A stretch of DNA of 64,000 nucleotides from Pseudomonas sp. NC02 (lineage in GTDB: Bacteria; Pseudomonadota; Gammaproteobacteria; Pseudomonadales; Pseudomonadaceae), in contig NZ_CP025624.1 of assembly GCF_002874965.1 (NCBI RefSeq), positions 6,448,001 through 6,512,000 on the forward strand, read 5' to 3'. The translations under genes were made by a program, and so were the position numbers. Under the pieces are notes generated by a model, which ran no database searches, was not told the DNA's origin, and saw nothing but the letters and a program-made list of their open reading frames with translations. This document shows, piece after piece, positions 15,634 through 25,615 of the stretch. Positions within the stretch are counted from its first letter, which is position 1. Every line of letters starts with the position of its first letter.

Positions 15634-15900
15634 GATGTGCAGCTCCGATATGTATTAGGGAAGCTGACACCGTCCGCTTGCACGCGAATAAGGTGGCAGC
15701 TGTGCGCAGGTGTGCAAGACCGGGCATATCGGACCCCGGCAGACCCCAAGGGATCTCCCACGCACAGCCGCCATAAGAAATACAGCAGGCATAAAAAACG
15801 CCCGTTGAATGGCTATGGGCGTTGGTGCGCCGATATGTAACCGGACTTGCACGTCCGTGTCACCGTTTTTTGCGATGACGGACGAAGACTAGGCGCGATC
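15634..15900 (-). ncRNA. candidate structured leader or small RNA upstream of the DUF6124 gene
   Basis: On the minus strand the RNA could fold into CGTCCGT-CATCG paired with CGGTG-AC-ACGGACG (15852-15884) or, exclusively, into a GGAC-GUCC hairpin (15843-15856). An intrinsic-terminator-like hairpin with six U residues follows (15792-15823). Then comes a short frame (GAPTPIAIQRAFFMPAVFLM, about 15655-15852) that reads through the terminator toward the DUF6124 gene. The arrangement reminds me of phage P4-type C4 RNA / ash leaders. That resemblance is from memory and unverified. Confidence 0.35.
15792..15823 (-). terminator. intrinsic terminator-like hairpin
   Basis: Read on the minus strand, AACGCCC and GGGCGTT form a 7-bp stem around a 12-base loop, followed by a run of T. 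It could end transcripts arriving from chpA-chpC or act as an attenuator in front of the DUF6124 gene. Confidence 0.6.
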
Positions 15901-15973
15901 GCAGGGCACAACAAGTTCATGCACAGCGCGAGAGGTTGCAGGAAAAATCCGACTGTAAAGCGCACGCCGATGC

Positions 15974-16109
15974 GATCGTTCCCACGCTCTGCGTGGGAAT
16001 GCATCCCGTGACGCTCCGCGTCACCACAGCGCGAGACTTAAGCCTTGCATCGCCAGCTGGACGCAGAGCGTCCGAGGCTGCATTCCCACGCGGAGCGTGG
16101 GAACGATCA
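15974..16109. repeat. GATCGTTCCCACGC palindromic repeat, copy 1
   Basis: The ends GATCGTTCCCACGCTCTGCG and their complement form inverted arms, and inner GACGCTCCGCGTC-like palindromes are nested inside. A second copy with the same ends lies at 33595-33701. Confidence 0.8.
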
Positions 16110-16130
16110 TCAATTGACTGACGGTTACAC

Positions 16131-16586
16131 TCAGGCCAATCCGGCCTCGACCAACAACGCCTCCAATCCCATCAAGTCCGGCACCCTGGCCACATGCTCC
16201 CCCACCTGCACCGCCGCCAACTCCAGCGGGCACAACGGCACGTCCACATAACTCAACTGGCTATCGAGCTTGTACGAGCGCGGAATCCCCTGGATCACCA
16301 ACGCAATAAACTTCAACGTCGGCCGTCCTCCGAGGGTGTTCAACACCACAATCCGCGCCCGCTCTCCCACCACGCCCGACTCGCCACACGCGGCCTCAAA
16401 GCTGATCAACGGCAACTGCCGATCCCGCCAGGTAACCTGCCGCAAATACCACGGCGGCGCATCACTGGCCGGTTCGCCGCGCTGGAAGTCGATCAGCTCG
16501 GCCACGGCGACGTTGGGCAACAACAGGTGACGGTCGGCCAATGGCAGCAGCAAGCCGGTGAGTTGAGTTGCGCGGTGATCAAGCAC
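16131..16586 (-). CDS. chpC: CheW-like coupling protein of the Chp system
   Basis: A 151-residue CheW-domain protein that would couple a receptor to the ChpA kinase. It begins VLDHRATQLTGLLLPLADRH and has the CheW-like beta-barrel pattern (VRQ-type core LPLISFEAACG, then LKFIALVIQGIPRSYKLD). I chose a GTG start at 16586 because it overlaps the chpA stop by eight bases and gives a protein of ChpC length; the longer ATG-initiated frame would begin with 32 unrelated residues. It directly follows chpA, with no chpB between them. Confidence 0.85.
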   Translation of the reverse strand: MLDHRATQLTGLLLPLADRHLLLPNVAVAELIDFQRGEPASDAPPWYLRQVTWRDRQLPLISFEAACGESGVVGERARIVVLNTLGGRPTLKFIALVIQGIPRSYKLDSQLSYVDVPLCPLELAAVQVGEHVARVPDLMGLEALLVEAGLA

Positions 16587-19500
16587 GGGACTTGCTCCAG
16601 TAAGCGATGCTTTCCAGCAGCACCGACTCTTGATAAGGCTTGCCGAGGTAGTCGTTGACGCCAATCGCCATCGCACGATCACGGTGTTTTTGCCCGGTGC
16701 GGGAGGTGATCATGATGATGGGCATGCGCATCAGCCGCGGGTCGTCGCGCACCTGGATGGCCACTTCGAAGCCGTCCATGCGCGGCATTTCGATGTCGAG
16801 CAGCATCAGGTCCGGGGTGTGCTCTTCCAGCACGGCCATGGCGTCGATGCCGTCCTTGGCGGTGAGCACGTTCATGCCGTTGCGCTCCAGCAGGCGGCTG
16901 GTGACTTTGCGCACGGTGACCGAGTCGTCCACCACCAGCACCAGCAGCGGGCGCTTTTTCAGCGGGTCGTTGAGGATCAACGGAGCGTCCGCCGCCTGGG
17001 CCGGCAACGCCGGTGGCCGGGCGCGGATATGCGCCATCAGGTCGATGATCAGCACCACGCGGCCATCGCCAAGGATGGTTGCGCCAGACACGCCCTTCAC
17101 CCCGGCAAACTGCGGCCCGAGGCCCTTGACCACGATCTCCCGGGTGCCGGCCATGGCGTCCACTTGCACCGCCACGCGCCGTTCGTTGCATTGCACCAGC
17201 AGCACCGGCAGCGGCTGGTACTGGCCCAGCAGGTTCGGCCGGCCGACGGTGTGCAGCAGGTCGCCGAGGTAGAACAGTTCGTAGCGTTGGCCGGCGTATT
17301 CGTAGCGCGGCGGGTCCTGCTGATAGTGCCCTTCCAGCTCATGGGGCATGACCCGCACCAGGCCTTCGATGGTGTTCAGCGGGATCGCGTATTGATCGTC
17401 GGCACACTGCACCATCATCGCCCGGTTGACCGACACAGTGAACGGCAGGCGAATGCGAAAGTGCACGCCCTCTCCCGGCGTCGAGTCGATGACCATCGAG
17501 CCGCCCAGCTGGCGCACTTCTTCATGCACCACGTCCATGCCCACGCCACGCCCGGAAATCTGGGTGATTTTTTCGGCAGTGGAAAACCCCGGTTGCAGGA
17601 TGAACTGCAACACGTCGCGGTCGCTGATTTCCAGGCTGGGGTCGAGCAAGCCACGCTTGATCGCCTTGCGCCGCACGGCTTCAAGCGGCACGCCGGCGCC
17701 GTCGTCGCGCATGTCGAAAACGATGTCGCCGCCTTCGTGGGTCAGGTCCAGGGTGATGCGGCCTTTCTCGGGTTTACCGGCCAGCAATCGTGCATCGCGG
17801 GATTCCAGGCCGTGGTCGACGGCGTTGCGCAGCATGTGTTCCAGCGGCGCGACCATGCGCTCCAGCACGTTGCGGTCCATCTCGCCTTCGGCATTGCCGA
17901 CAATAAATTCCACGTCCTTGCCCAGCTCGCCCGCCACCTGCCGCACGATGCGTTTAAGCCGTGGCAGCATGCGTTCGAAGGGCACCATGCGCGTGCGCAT
18001 CAGGCCTTCCTGCAACTCGGTGTTGATGCGCGCCTGTTGCTGCAGCAGGTTGTGGGCGTCCTGGTTGCGGCGGTCGAGGGTTTCCTTGAGGTCGAGCAGG
18101 TCGGAAGCCGACTCGAACAAGGCCCGGGACAGTTGTTGCAACTGGGAATGGCGGTCCATTTCCAGCGGGTCGAATTCTTCGTAGCCCAGGCGTTCGGCCT
18201 CGGCCTGCTGGCGGCTGAGGATGCGGCCCTGGGTCTCGGTGTCGAGGCGGCGCAGTTGATCGCGCATACGCTCGATGGTGGTTTCCACCTCGTTGAGGGC
18301 AACGCTCGCATCGTTGACCTGCTGCTCGATACGCCCACGGAAGATCGAAGTTTCACCCGCCAGGTTGACCAGGTCATCCAGCAAGTCGGCAGAGATCTTC
18401 ACCATGTCGGCGGCCGGATCGCTGGCCGGCACCGCCTCGGTTTTGGTTGCCGTCAACGCCAGCGGTGCGTCCGTCACTTCAGCCGGACGCACCAGGCTCT
18501 TGATGCGCTCGATCAGCAGGTCCACCGAGCCCACCGGCATTCCCGCCGCCACCGCATCGATCATCTGCGCCAGGCGGTCGTGGCAGCCTTGCAGCAAGGC
18601 GAACAGCTCCGCCGAGGGCGCCAGCAAACCTGCCGACAAGCCCTCATAGAGAAACTCCAGCTCATGGGCCAGGTCGCCAATCGGGCCGATCTCGACCATG
18701 CGAGCGCCGCCCTTGAGGGTGTGCAGGTCGCGCAGCAGTGTCTCGACTTCCTGGCGATTTTTCGGCTCGGCCTGCCAGCGCAACAGCGCGGCGCCGGAGC
18801 TGTCGAGGATGTCGGCGGCCTCTTCGAGAAAGATATCCAGCAGCTCGGGATCACTGCCCGGCGTCTCGACTTCGGCGGCCGCTGCGGGCGCCGCTTGTCC
18901 GGTGCCTTGGCGCAACTCACGCAAGTGGCTGATCAGGTCGGAGGAGTCGCTCAACGGTTGCTGGTGTTGCAGTTGCTCAAGCAACAGCGCCAGCCGCTCA
19001 TGACTGGCCATCAACACATTGGCCAGCTCGCTGGAATAGCTGTAGCGCCGGTCCACCAAACCTTCGTAAAGGTTTTCCAGCTCAAGGGCCAGGTCGCCCA
19101 CTGCGCCGATTTCAGCCATGCGCGCGCCACCCTTGAGGGTGTGCAAATCCCGCTGCAACGATGACAGCGGCGCTGCGTTATCCGGGTCCAGCAGCCAGCG
19201 TTTCAAGGACTGGCCGGCGCTGTCGAGGATGTCCACCGCTTCCTCAAGGAAGATCTCGACGATCTCGTCATCCACCGCAAAACCCTGATCGAGCTTCGCC
19301 GTAGCGGCGCCCAGCTCGGAGATGCTCAGCGCGCGGCTGCCATCGGTCTTGATCAAGCCGGTGGCGGACGGGTCGAGGCCTTCATCCAGCAGCTCGCGCA
19401 GGGCGCGTACCCGGGCCGGCGCCGCGCTGATTTCCTGGCCGGCGGCCAGTTGGTCGAGCATGTTGATCAGGGCTTCGTGGGCCTGTTCGGCCTCGTGGAA

Positions 19501-22419
19501 GAAGCGCTCGCTGACCGCCAGGCTGCTTTCTTCCACTGCGCCGTAGAGGTCGAGCAAGGCTTCGCACAATTCGTCCATCGGGTGCAGGTCGGCGAGGTGC
19601 GCGCCTTCGCCGAGGGTGGTCAGTTCGTCCAGCAGCGCGCTCAGTTCCTGGCGTTCGCCGGGGTGCTGTTGCCAGCGGCGCAGCAGGCTTTCGGCGTCCA
19701 GCAGGATGTCCATGCCCTGGGCCAGGAAGTTGGCGATCAACTGCGGGTCGCGCTTGATCCGCAGGCCGGTGTTGGGCGCATTCAGCAAGGCTTCAAGCTG
19801 GCTGTTCAGCAGGTTTTGCGTGCGCTCGATCAGCCCTGCTGCACCATTGATGGCCGCGTGAGGGTCACTGTCCAGCTGGCGCACGCCGCGCTGGAACAAC
19901 GCTTCGGCCTCCAGCAGCAATTCGATTTCATCCAGGTCCAGCGGCAGGCGGTGGGCCTTGTATTCGCGGGTCAGGTGATCCAGCGGGCGCGCCAGTTCGG
20001 CGATGGGCAACACACCGGCCATATAGGCGCTGCCTTTGAGGGTGTGCAGTGCGCGTTGCAGGTCATCACTGACTTGCAGCGGCAGGTGCTCGGTGGCCTG
20101 TTGCAGGAAGCGGTTGAGGCTGTCGAGGTGGCTCTGGGCTTCGTTGCGGAAGATTTCCAGCAACTGCGGGTCCAGGGCGGCCGGGTCTGTGGCCGACGGT
20201 TCGACACGGCTGGCCAGGGCGTGCGCCCGCGCCGCCAGTTCGTCTACGTCATCGCGCTGGCGCTGGGCATCGTCGGCAAAATCGGTGATCAGTTCCGGCA
20301 GCAATTCCAACACGTCATCCAGCACTGCTTGCACATCCGGGCCCGGCGCGACGCTGCGCTCCAGCACGCGGTTGAGCAGGTTTTCCACGGCCCAGGCCAG
20401 CTCTGCCAACACCAGGGCGCGCACCATGCGGCCACTGCCTTTCAAGGTGTGGAAGGCGCGGCGCATTTCGCTCAGGGTGGCCTTGTCTTCCAGGCTGGCG
20501 GTGCCGGCAGGCACATAGCGATGCAGCACGTCGAGAACTTCGGCGGTTTCTTCGAGGAATACTTCCCGCAGTTCATCATCGATGGCCTCTTCACCGGCGG
20601 GCGGCGGCAGCAGGCTGCCGGGACGCTGGAGTGCCGGCGGGTTGAGGCGCGAGGTGGGGCTGGCCAACGCATCGGCGAGGAACGGGGTTTGCTCCGTGGG
20701 CGTGTCACCCTGCTCAAGCAGTGCCTGGCGCCAGGGTTTTTCGGCCGGCAAATAGCCCAGCGCGGCCAGGCCTTCAGCGGCGACTTCCAGCACCCGTTCG
20801 CCCGGGGCGTCGTGGTCCTGAAGCATGCGTTCCAGGTAGTACTCGAGGCTGGTGAGCACATCGGCAAAATGCTCAAGCTGCGCCTCGGAAGGCGCGGCAT
20901 CGCCGACCATCAGTTGCTCGTTGACGTAGTCATTGCAGCCACGCATCAGGCTCGCCGCACGGGGCAGCGGAATCATCGCCAGCGCGCCGCGCACCTGGGT
21001 CAGCAACTCGGGCAGCGACTCCAGGCGCTGGCGGTCCCAATGGGCCTCGATGCAGTCGATCACCAGCTCTTTGGCCTGGGTCAGGCACTGGCAGGATTCG
21101 CGGATGACGAGGTGATGGATCTGCGTCAGGTCGGTGGTAGGCAGGCGGCTTTCTTCGCGGCGCTCCGGCTCGACAGTGCCGACCATCCCGGCCAGCGTGG
21201 CCTCGACGTAGAGCAACGCACCGGCAACGTCCATCAATACCGCATCGTTGGGTTCGCGCTGCCCCTGGGCCAGGCCGAGTACCACCGCCAGTTGGTCGAT
21301 GATCACTTTGCGCGGCTGGCCGAAGCCCAATACGGCGAGGGTATCGGCGATCTGCCGCAGCGGCGCCAGCAACGCCTCAAGGTCCGAGGCGTGCTGACGG
21401 TCGCTGCGTACGAACAGGTCCAGGCGTTCCTTGACCCGCACCAGCTCCTCGCACAACGCGCCGAGCACCGAGCCCATCGCGTCGCGGTCCGGGCCGGCCA
21501 GGCGGGCGCGTTCGGCGTCCACCACGGCGCTGTCGGGCAAAGCTTCATCGAGGCCATATCGTTCTTTCAAACTTTGCATCCGTGGAGTCGGTCGGGTGAC
21601 TTTGGCGACGTAGAACAACAGGCTCTTGAGCAGCTCATCCGGGGCCGGGGTGTTGATCCCGTTGATGCCCTGGATCAGCAGGCGCTTGAGTTCCTTGTCG
21701 CAGGCCTTGAGCAAACTGCGCAACGCCGGGCTGTTGGCAACCACGCCAATGAGCATGCCTTCCACCAGCGCCGAGGTCACCTGCCACAACGGTAGCAGCG
21801 GCGCACCATGGCACAGGGCTTCGAGGCGGGCGAAGACCCGCGCCATGTCTTCCAGGTTGCTGGGGCCGTGGTCTTCGCGCAGCAAACCGACCAGCGCCTG
21901 TTGCAGCATCTGCCGCCACTGGCGCAGCAGCTCGGGGAAATCCTCTGGCGTGCGCTGGGCCAGGGCGTCTTCGGGCAGCGGCGGGATCACCAGCAGTTGC
22001 GGGCTGAACAGGCTGGTTTCCGAGAGCAGGCTTTCGCCGCGCACGCTGCGCAGGTCGTTGAGCAGCGGCAGCACCACCAGGGGCAGGTCGCGCCGGGCGC
22101 TGTGTACGCGGTCGAGGTACAGCGGCAGTTGGCCAAGGCCCTGTTGCAGCAGGCGAATGCCTTCGTCGCGCTGGCTGACGCGCGCGCCTTGCAGGGCGAG
22201 GGCCAGTTGTTCCATTTCTTCAGCGAACAGGGCCGCGCCGTAGAACTCGACCATCAACAGGCTGCCATGCACCTGATGGATGCATTCCAGGCACTGGCCG
22301 ATGGCCTCGCTGCTGCTTTCTTCAACATAGGCGTCCAGCGCCGAGCGGGCCTGTTTCAGGGTTTCGGCAATTTCGCCCTTGACCCATTCGAGGGCCACGT
22401 AGTCGTGCCGATCAACCAT
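16579..22419 (-). CDS. chpA: ChpA hybrid histidine kinase/response regulator of the Pil-Chp surface-sensing system
   Basis: A 1946-residue CheA-type kinase that controls type IV pilus motility and surface responses through PilG and PilH. Four clear phosphotransfer (HPt) domains carry HTLKGSGRM (about residue 655), HTLKGSAYM (about 793), HTLKGGARM (about 1091) and HTLKGGARM (about 1233). An earlier degenerate HPt has HQVHGS near residue 50. Then come the ATPase domain (HMLRNAVDHGLES, about 1530; DMRDDGAGV), a CheW-like domain, and a C-terminal receiver (DDSVTVRKV, LLDIEMPRMDGF with the phospho-acceptor near 1873). The P. aeruginosa protein is about 2470 residues with more HPt-type repeats, so this one is shorter. 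Confidence 0.95.
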   Translation of the reverse strand: MVDRHDYVALEWVKGEIAETLKQARSALDAYVEESSSEAIGQCLECIHQVHGSLLMVEFYGAALFAEEMEQLALALQGARVSQRDEGIRLLQQGLGQLPLYLDRVHSARRDLPLVVLPLLNDLRSVRGESLLSETSLFSPQLLVIPPLPEDALAQRTPEDFPELLRQWRQMLQQALVGLLREDHGPSNLEDMARVFARLEALCHGAPLLPLWQVTSALVEGMLIGVVANSPALRSLLKACDKELKRLLIQGINGINTPAPDELLKSLLFYVAKVTRPTPRMQSLKERYGLDEALPDSAVVDAERARLAGPDRDAMGSVLGALCEELVRVKERLDLFVRSDRQHASDLEALLAPLRQIADTLAVLGFGQPRKVIIDQLAVVLGLAQGQREPNDAVLMDVAGALLYVEATLAGMVGTVEPERREESRLPTTDLTQIHHLVIRESCQCLTQAKELVIDCIEAHWDRQRLESLPELLTQVRGALAMIPLPRAASLMRGCNDYVNEQLMVGDAAPSEAQLEHFADVLTSLEYYLERMLQDHDAPGERVLEVAAEGLAALGYLPAEKPWRQALLEQGDTPTEQTPFLADALASPTSRLNPPALQRPGSLLPPPAGEEAIDDELREVFLEETAEVLDVLHRYVPAGTASLEDKATLSEMRRAFHTLKGSGRMVRALVLAELAWAVENLLNRVLERSVAPGPDVQAVLDDVLELLPELITDFADDAQRQRDDVDELAARAHALASRVEPSATDPAALDPQLLEIFRNEAQSHLDSLNRFLQQATEHLPLQVSDDLQRALHTLKGSAYMAGVLPIAELARPLDHLTREYKAHRLPLDLDEIELLLEAEALFQRGVRQLDSDPHAAINGAAGLIERTQNLLNSQLEALLNAPNTGLRIKRDPQLIANFLAQGMDILLDAESLLRRWQQHPGERQELSALLDELTTLGEGAHLADLHPMDELCEALLDLYGAVEESSLAVSERFFHEAEQAHEALINMLDQLAAGQEISAAPARVRALRELLDEGLDPSATGLIKTDGSRALSISELGAATAKLDQGFAVDDEIVEIFLEEAVDILDSAGQSLKRWLLDPDNAAPLSSLQRDLHTLKGGARMAEIGAVGDLALELENLYEGLVDRRYSYSSELANVLMASHERLALLLEQLQHQQPLSDSSDLISHLRELRQGTGQAAPAAAAEVETPGSDPELLDIFLEEAADILDSSGAALLRWQAEPKNRQEVETLLRDLHTLKGGARMVEIGPIGDLAHELEFLYEGLSAGLLAPSAELFALLQGCHDRLAQMIDAVAAGMPVGSVDLLIERIKSLVRPAEVTDAPLALTATKTEAVPASDPAADMVKISADLLDDLVNLAGETSIFRGRIEQQVNDASVALNEVETTIERMRDQLRRLDTETQGRILSRQQAEAERLGYEEFDPLEMDRHSQLQQLSRALFESASDLLDLKETLDRRNQDAHNLLQQQARINTELQEGLMRTRMVPFERMLPRLKRIVRQVAGELGKDVEFIVGNAEGEMDRNVLERMVAPLEHMLRNAVDHGLESRDARLLAGKPEKGRITLDLTHEGGDIVFDMRDDGAGVPLEAVRRKAIKRGLLDPSLEISDRDVLQFILQPGFSTAEKITQISGRGVGMDVVHEEVRQLGGSMVIDSTPGEGVHFRIRLPFTVSVNRAMMVQCADDQYAIPLNTIEGLVRVMPHELEGHYQQDPPRYEYAGQRYELFYLGDLLHTVGRPNLLGQYQPLPVLLVQCNERRVAVQVDAMAGTREIVVKGLGPQFAGVKGVSGATILGDGRVVLIIDLMAHIRARPPALPAQAADAPLILNDPLKKRPLLVLVVDDSVTVRKVTSRLLERNGMNVLTAKDGIDAMAVLEEHTPDLMLLDIEMPRMDGFEVAIQVRDDPRLMRMPIIMITSRTGQKHRDRAMAIGVNDYLGKPYQESVLLESIAYWSKSRA

Positions 22420-22498
22420 AACCGCTCCCGTCTGAATTCATGAGTTGCTGGTAGTGCTGGGTCATGCGTACACCGATCTCAAAACAAAGGAGATCAAC

Positions 22499-22588
22499 TG
22501 TGGGAGCGGGCTTGCTCGCGAATGCGGTGGGTCAGACAAAGCGTCGGCGACTGACACACCGCATTCGCGAGCAAGCCCGCTCCCACAT
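22499..22588. repeat. paired REP palindrome between pilJ and chpA
   Basis: Inverted arms TGTGGGAGCGGGCTTGCTCG and its complement, of the common class. It occupies the position where pilK lies in P. aeruginosa. Confidence 0.85.
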
Positions 22589-22617
22589 TTGCTTTTCGGT
22601 GTTTTCGAGGGCGCATT

Positions 22618-24669
22618 TCACTCATCCACCCGCTTCGCCGCCGGCAAGGTGAACCCCGACACCGACCGCCGCAACTGACTGGCCATTTTTGCCAGGTTGC
22701 CGATGCTCTCGGCAGTGGCCGTAGAGCCCGACGAAGTCTGAGTGGTGATCTGCTGGATCACGTTCATCGTCAGGGAAATCTGCCCCGCCGACGACGTCTG
22801 CTGCTGCGCCGCGTTGGAGATACTCTGGATCAGCGCCGCCAGGGTTTTCGACACGCCTTCGATCTCTTCCAGCGCAACCCCGGCGTCCTGGGCCAGCCGC
22901 GCACCGCGCACCACTTCGGTGGTGGTCTGCTCCATGGAAATCACGGCTTCGTTGGTATCCGTCTGGATCGCCCGCACCAGGGTTTCGATCTGCCGCGTCG
23001 CCGCCGAAGAACGCTCGGCCAGGCGCTGTACCTCATCGGCTACTACCGCAAAACCACGCCCGGCATCACCGGCCATGCTCGCCTGGATCGCGGCGTTGAG
23101 CGCGAGGATGTTGGTCTGCTCGGCGATGTCATCGATCAGGCTGACGATGTCGCCAATTTCCTGGGACGATTCCCCCAGGCGCTTGATGCGCTTGGCGGTG
23201 TCCTGGATCTGTTCGCGGATGTTGTCCATGCCGTGGATGGTGTTGTGCACCACCTCGTTGCCCTTGTTGGCAATCTCTACCGAACGCTCGGCCACTGCCG
23301 AAGATTCGGCGGCGTTGGCCGACACCTGGTCGATGGACTGGGCCATCTGGTTGATCGCCGTGGACGCTTCGGCAATCTGCTGTGCCTGATGCTCCGACGC
23401 TTGGGCCAGGTGCATGGCGGTGGCCTGGGTGTCCTGCACCGCACCAGCCACCTGGCCGGCAGTGAGGTTGATGGTGGCCACCAGGTCGCGCAGTTGGTCC
23501 ACGGAATAGTTGATGGAGTCGGCGATGGTGCCGGTGAAGTCTTCGGTGACCGAGGCGGTGACGGTCAGGTCGCCGTCGGCCAAGTCTTCAATCTCATCCA
23601 GCAGGCGCATGATCGCGTTCTGGTTGCGCTCGTTCTTCTCGGCGGTTTCCCGCAACTGGCGGTTGGTCTCGCGGACCATCACCAGGCCGATCAGGATGAT
23701 CGAGGCCAGCGCCAGCAAGCCCAGCACGTAGCCGCCGATGGTGTCGAAAGTGCGCCCGTCCGCCAGGTTTTCAAAGCCGGTGGCCAGGTGCGAGGCTTCG
23801 TCCAGCAGGGTTTGCGACAGGTTGAAGATATTGCTCGCCGAGGCGCGCACCTGGAACAGCTGCGGCGAGGTCTCGAGGATTTCGTCCACGGAACCGGAGA
23901 CGAATTCGAACAGCTCGGAAATCTCCGCCAACCGGGCGCGGGCGTCGTGGTCCTCAACCTGGGTGATGCGCAGCCCGGGATTGCCGTTGAGCATGCCACT
24001 GAGCACCACGCCGAAACGGCTGGCATCGCGGCCAAAGGCATCGGCGGCCTGCACGGCAGTCTCGTCCCCCGCCAGCACGGTGTTCACCGCCCCCAGGATG
24101 CGTTCGGCCAGCAATGACTGGCGCTGGGCCAACGCTACCTGGCTGGCCGGTGCGCCGCGTTGCAGCAGAATATCGACAACCTTTTCCGACTCCATCTGCA
24201 ACTGCGGAACGGTTTCCGCCAGGGTCGCGGCCACTTGATGCAGCGACAGCACCGTTTGCTCGCTGGCCAGAATCGCATCGGCGTTTTTCAGCAGCGCTTC
24301 CCAGTCGGTCTGCACGGCGCGCATTTCGGCACGCACGGCGGTGGGTGCAGCGGGCAGGCCGGTGGCCGGGTCGCCTTTTTTCAGGTAACCCCAGCGCTGG
24401 GCAAAATCGTTGCGTGCATCCCCCAGCAGCTTGAACGCCGCCGCCTTGCCGGCGGCAGCCTCGGTGGCGTTCTTGGCGATGCGCTGGGACAGCACCCGCA
24501 GCTCACCGGCGTGGCCGATGTACTGTTTGTCGTAGGTAGACTGGGTGTTGAGGTACGCGAAGTTGGCGAACAGCAGCATGATGAACACGATCAGCGCGAT
24601 AAACAGCACGATGATCTGCGAGCGGCTGCGGGAGGCTTCCTGGGGTTTGACCGGGGTGACGGTACTCAT
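22618..24669 (-). CDS. pilJ: methyl-accepting chemotaxis protein PilJ
   Basis: The receptor of the Pil-Chp system, an inner-membrane protein thought to sense pilus retraction or pilin. The 683-residue protein has a first membrane helix (residues about 20-42, [20 protein letters not shown]), a large periplasmic helical domain with two PilJ-type repeats, a second helix ([20 protein letters not shown]), a HAMP-like linker, and the cytoplasmic hairpin tip ([19 protein letters not shown]). The ATG at 24669 overlaps the pilI stop (ATGA). With no pilK or chpB in the cluster, its methylation would depend on enzymes encoded elsewhere. Confidence 0.95.
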   Translation of the reverse strand: MSTVTPVKPQEASRSRSQIIVLFIALIVFIMLLFANFAYLNTQSTYDKQYIGHAGELRVLSQRIAKNATEAAAGKAAAFKLLGDARNDFAQRWGYLKKGDPATGLPAAPTAVRAEMRAVQTDWEALLKNADAILASEQTVLSLHQVAATLAETVPQLQMESEKVVDILLQRGAPASQVALAQRQSLLAERILGAVNTVLAGDETAVQAADAFGRDASRFGVVLSGMLNGNPGLRITQVEDHDARARLAEISELFEFVSGSVDEILETSPQLFQVRASASNIFNLSQTLLDEASHLATGFENLADGRTFDTIGGYVLGLLALASIILIGLVMVRETNRQLRETAEKNERNQNAIMRLLDEIEDLADGDLTVTASVTEDFTGTIADSINYSVDQLRDLVATINLTAGQVAGAVQDTQATAMHLAQASEHQAQQIAEASTAINQMAQSIDQVSANAAESSAVAERSVEIANKGNEVVHNTIHGMDNIREQIQDTAKRIKRLGESSQEIGDIVSLIDDIAEQTNILALNAAIQASMAGDAGRGFAVVADEVQRLAERSSAATRQIETLVRAIQTDTNEAVISMEQTTTEVVRGARLAQDAGVALEEIEGVSKTLAALIQSISNAAQQQTSSAGQISLTMNVIQQITTQTSSGSTATAESIGNLAKMASQLRRSVSGFTLPAAKRVDE

Positions 24670-25190
24670 GCGGCGACATCCATGAAACCTGGAGCCTGGG
24701 CCAGGGCGAAGGGGCTGAAGACCTGCCACAGCTGGTCGCCGTCGAACTGGCCCTGGATAAACGGCGCGCCGCCTGCGGTGCTCGTCGACAACGCGTCTTG
24801 TGCGAAATGCTGCATGCCCACCACCTCGTCCACCAACAGGCCGACAAACACGTCCTGATACTCCACCACCAGCACCCGCCGTTGTTTGCGCGCCACCGAC
24901 AGCTCAAGGCCAAGGAAACCGCCCAGGTCCATCACCGGCAGCAAGCGCCCGCGCAGGTTGGCCACGCCCTTGATCCACGGCTTAACCCCGGGCATCAAGG
25001 TACAGCGCGGTTCGTGCAGCACTTCCGCCACCTCGCCCATGGGCGCCACGTACCAGTGTTCGCCCAGGCGAAACCCGATCCCACTCCAGCTGAGCAGCCG
25101 GGTTTCCTGGGACGGCAGGTCGGCAGCCAGCAAGCGGCAGCGGCGGTCGATGTCCAGCAGCAGCTCGAAGGCGGTTTGCGACTCGGTCAT
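24666..25190 (-). CDS. pilI: CheW-like coupling protein PilI
   Basis: A 174-residue adaptor that links PilJ to the ChpA kinase. The CheW fold is seen in [20 protein letters not shown], the central [20 protein letters not shown] and the C-terminal [20 protein letters not shown]. Start and stop are tightly spaced: pilH ends 12 bp upstream and pilJ overlaps by four bases, so pilG-pilH-pilI-pilJ form an operon. Confidence 0.93.
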   Translation of the reverse strand: MTESQTAFELLLDIDRRCRLLAADLPSQETRLLSWSGIGFRLGEHWYVAPMGEVAEVLHEPRCTLMPGVKPWIKGVANLRGRLLPVMDLGGFLGLELSVARKQRRVLVVEYQDVFVGLLVDEVVGMQHFAQDALSTSTAGGAPFIQGQFDGDQLWQVFSPFALAQAPGFMDVAA

Positions 25191-25202
25191 GGGAACGTGC
25201 CG

Positions 25203-25568
25203 TCAGCCGGCCAGCACCTTGTTCAGGGTGGCGATCAGGGTTTCTTCGTCTACCGGCTTGGTCAGGTAATCCTTGGCGCCCTGGCGCTCGCCCCAGATCT
25301 TGTCGGTTTCCTGATCCTTGGTGGTGATGATGATCACCGGGATGTGGCTGGTCTCGGCATCTTTGGTCAACTGACGGGTGGCCTGGAAGCCATTGAGGCC
25401 CGGCATCACGATATCCATCAGCACCGCATCCGGCTTTTCCTGACGGGCCAGCGCAACGCCATCGCCGCCGTTCTGGGCCTTGAGGACGGTGTGACCGTGC
25501 TTTTCGAGCATTTCGGTCAGTTTGTACATTTCAGTCGGCGAATCGTCGACGATCAGAACACGTGCCAT
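25203..25568 (-). CDS. pilH: single-domain response regulator PilH
   Basis: A CheY-like receiver of 121 residues, generally viewed as the phosphate sink or retraction-side output of the Pil-Chp system. The acidic pocket is VDDS (Asp8, Asp9), the phospho-acceptor is Asp52 in VLMDIVMPGLNGF, and the conserved lysine lies in YLTKPV. I chose the ATG at 25568, where MARVLIVDDS begins as in other CheY proteins. It follows pilG by 47 bp. Confidence 0.95.
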   Translation of the reverse strand: MARVLIVDDSPTEMYKLTEMLEKHGHTVLKAQNGGDGVALARQEKPDAVLMDIVMPGLNGFQATRQLTKDAETSHIPVIIITTKDQETDKIWGERQGAKDYLTKPVDEETLIATLNKVLAG

Positions 25569-25615
25569 GTTTTTCCCCACTTATCTAGTAGACGCAAGCC
25601 CTCGTGGGGCCCCCG

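Larger units (their letters stand above)
15634..16130. other. intergenic region between the DUF6124 gene and chpC
   Basis: Nearly 500 bp with no convincing conventional gene. It contains the structured leader with a terminator-like hairpin (15634-15900) and a palindromic GATCGTTCCCACGC repeat (15974-16109). A 65-codon frame (15655-15852, minus) exists but may be only part of the leader. Confidence 0.7.

Noticed and set aside
15655..15852. 65-codon minus-strand frame upstream of the DUF6124 gene as a separate CDS
   Set aside because: It crosses a terminator-like hairpin and has no clear ribosome binding site. It was kept only as part of the candidate leader.
16630..19164. 844-codon plus-strand frame opposite chpA, and a 781-codon one at 19450-21795
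   Set aside because: Both are antisense shadows of the long GC-rich chpA gene with no domains of their own.
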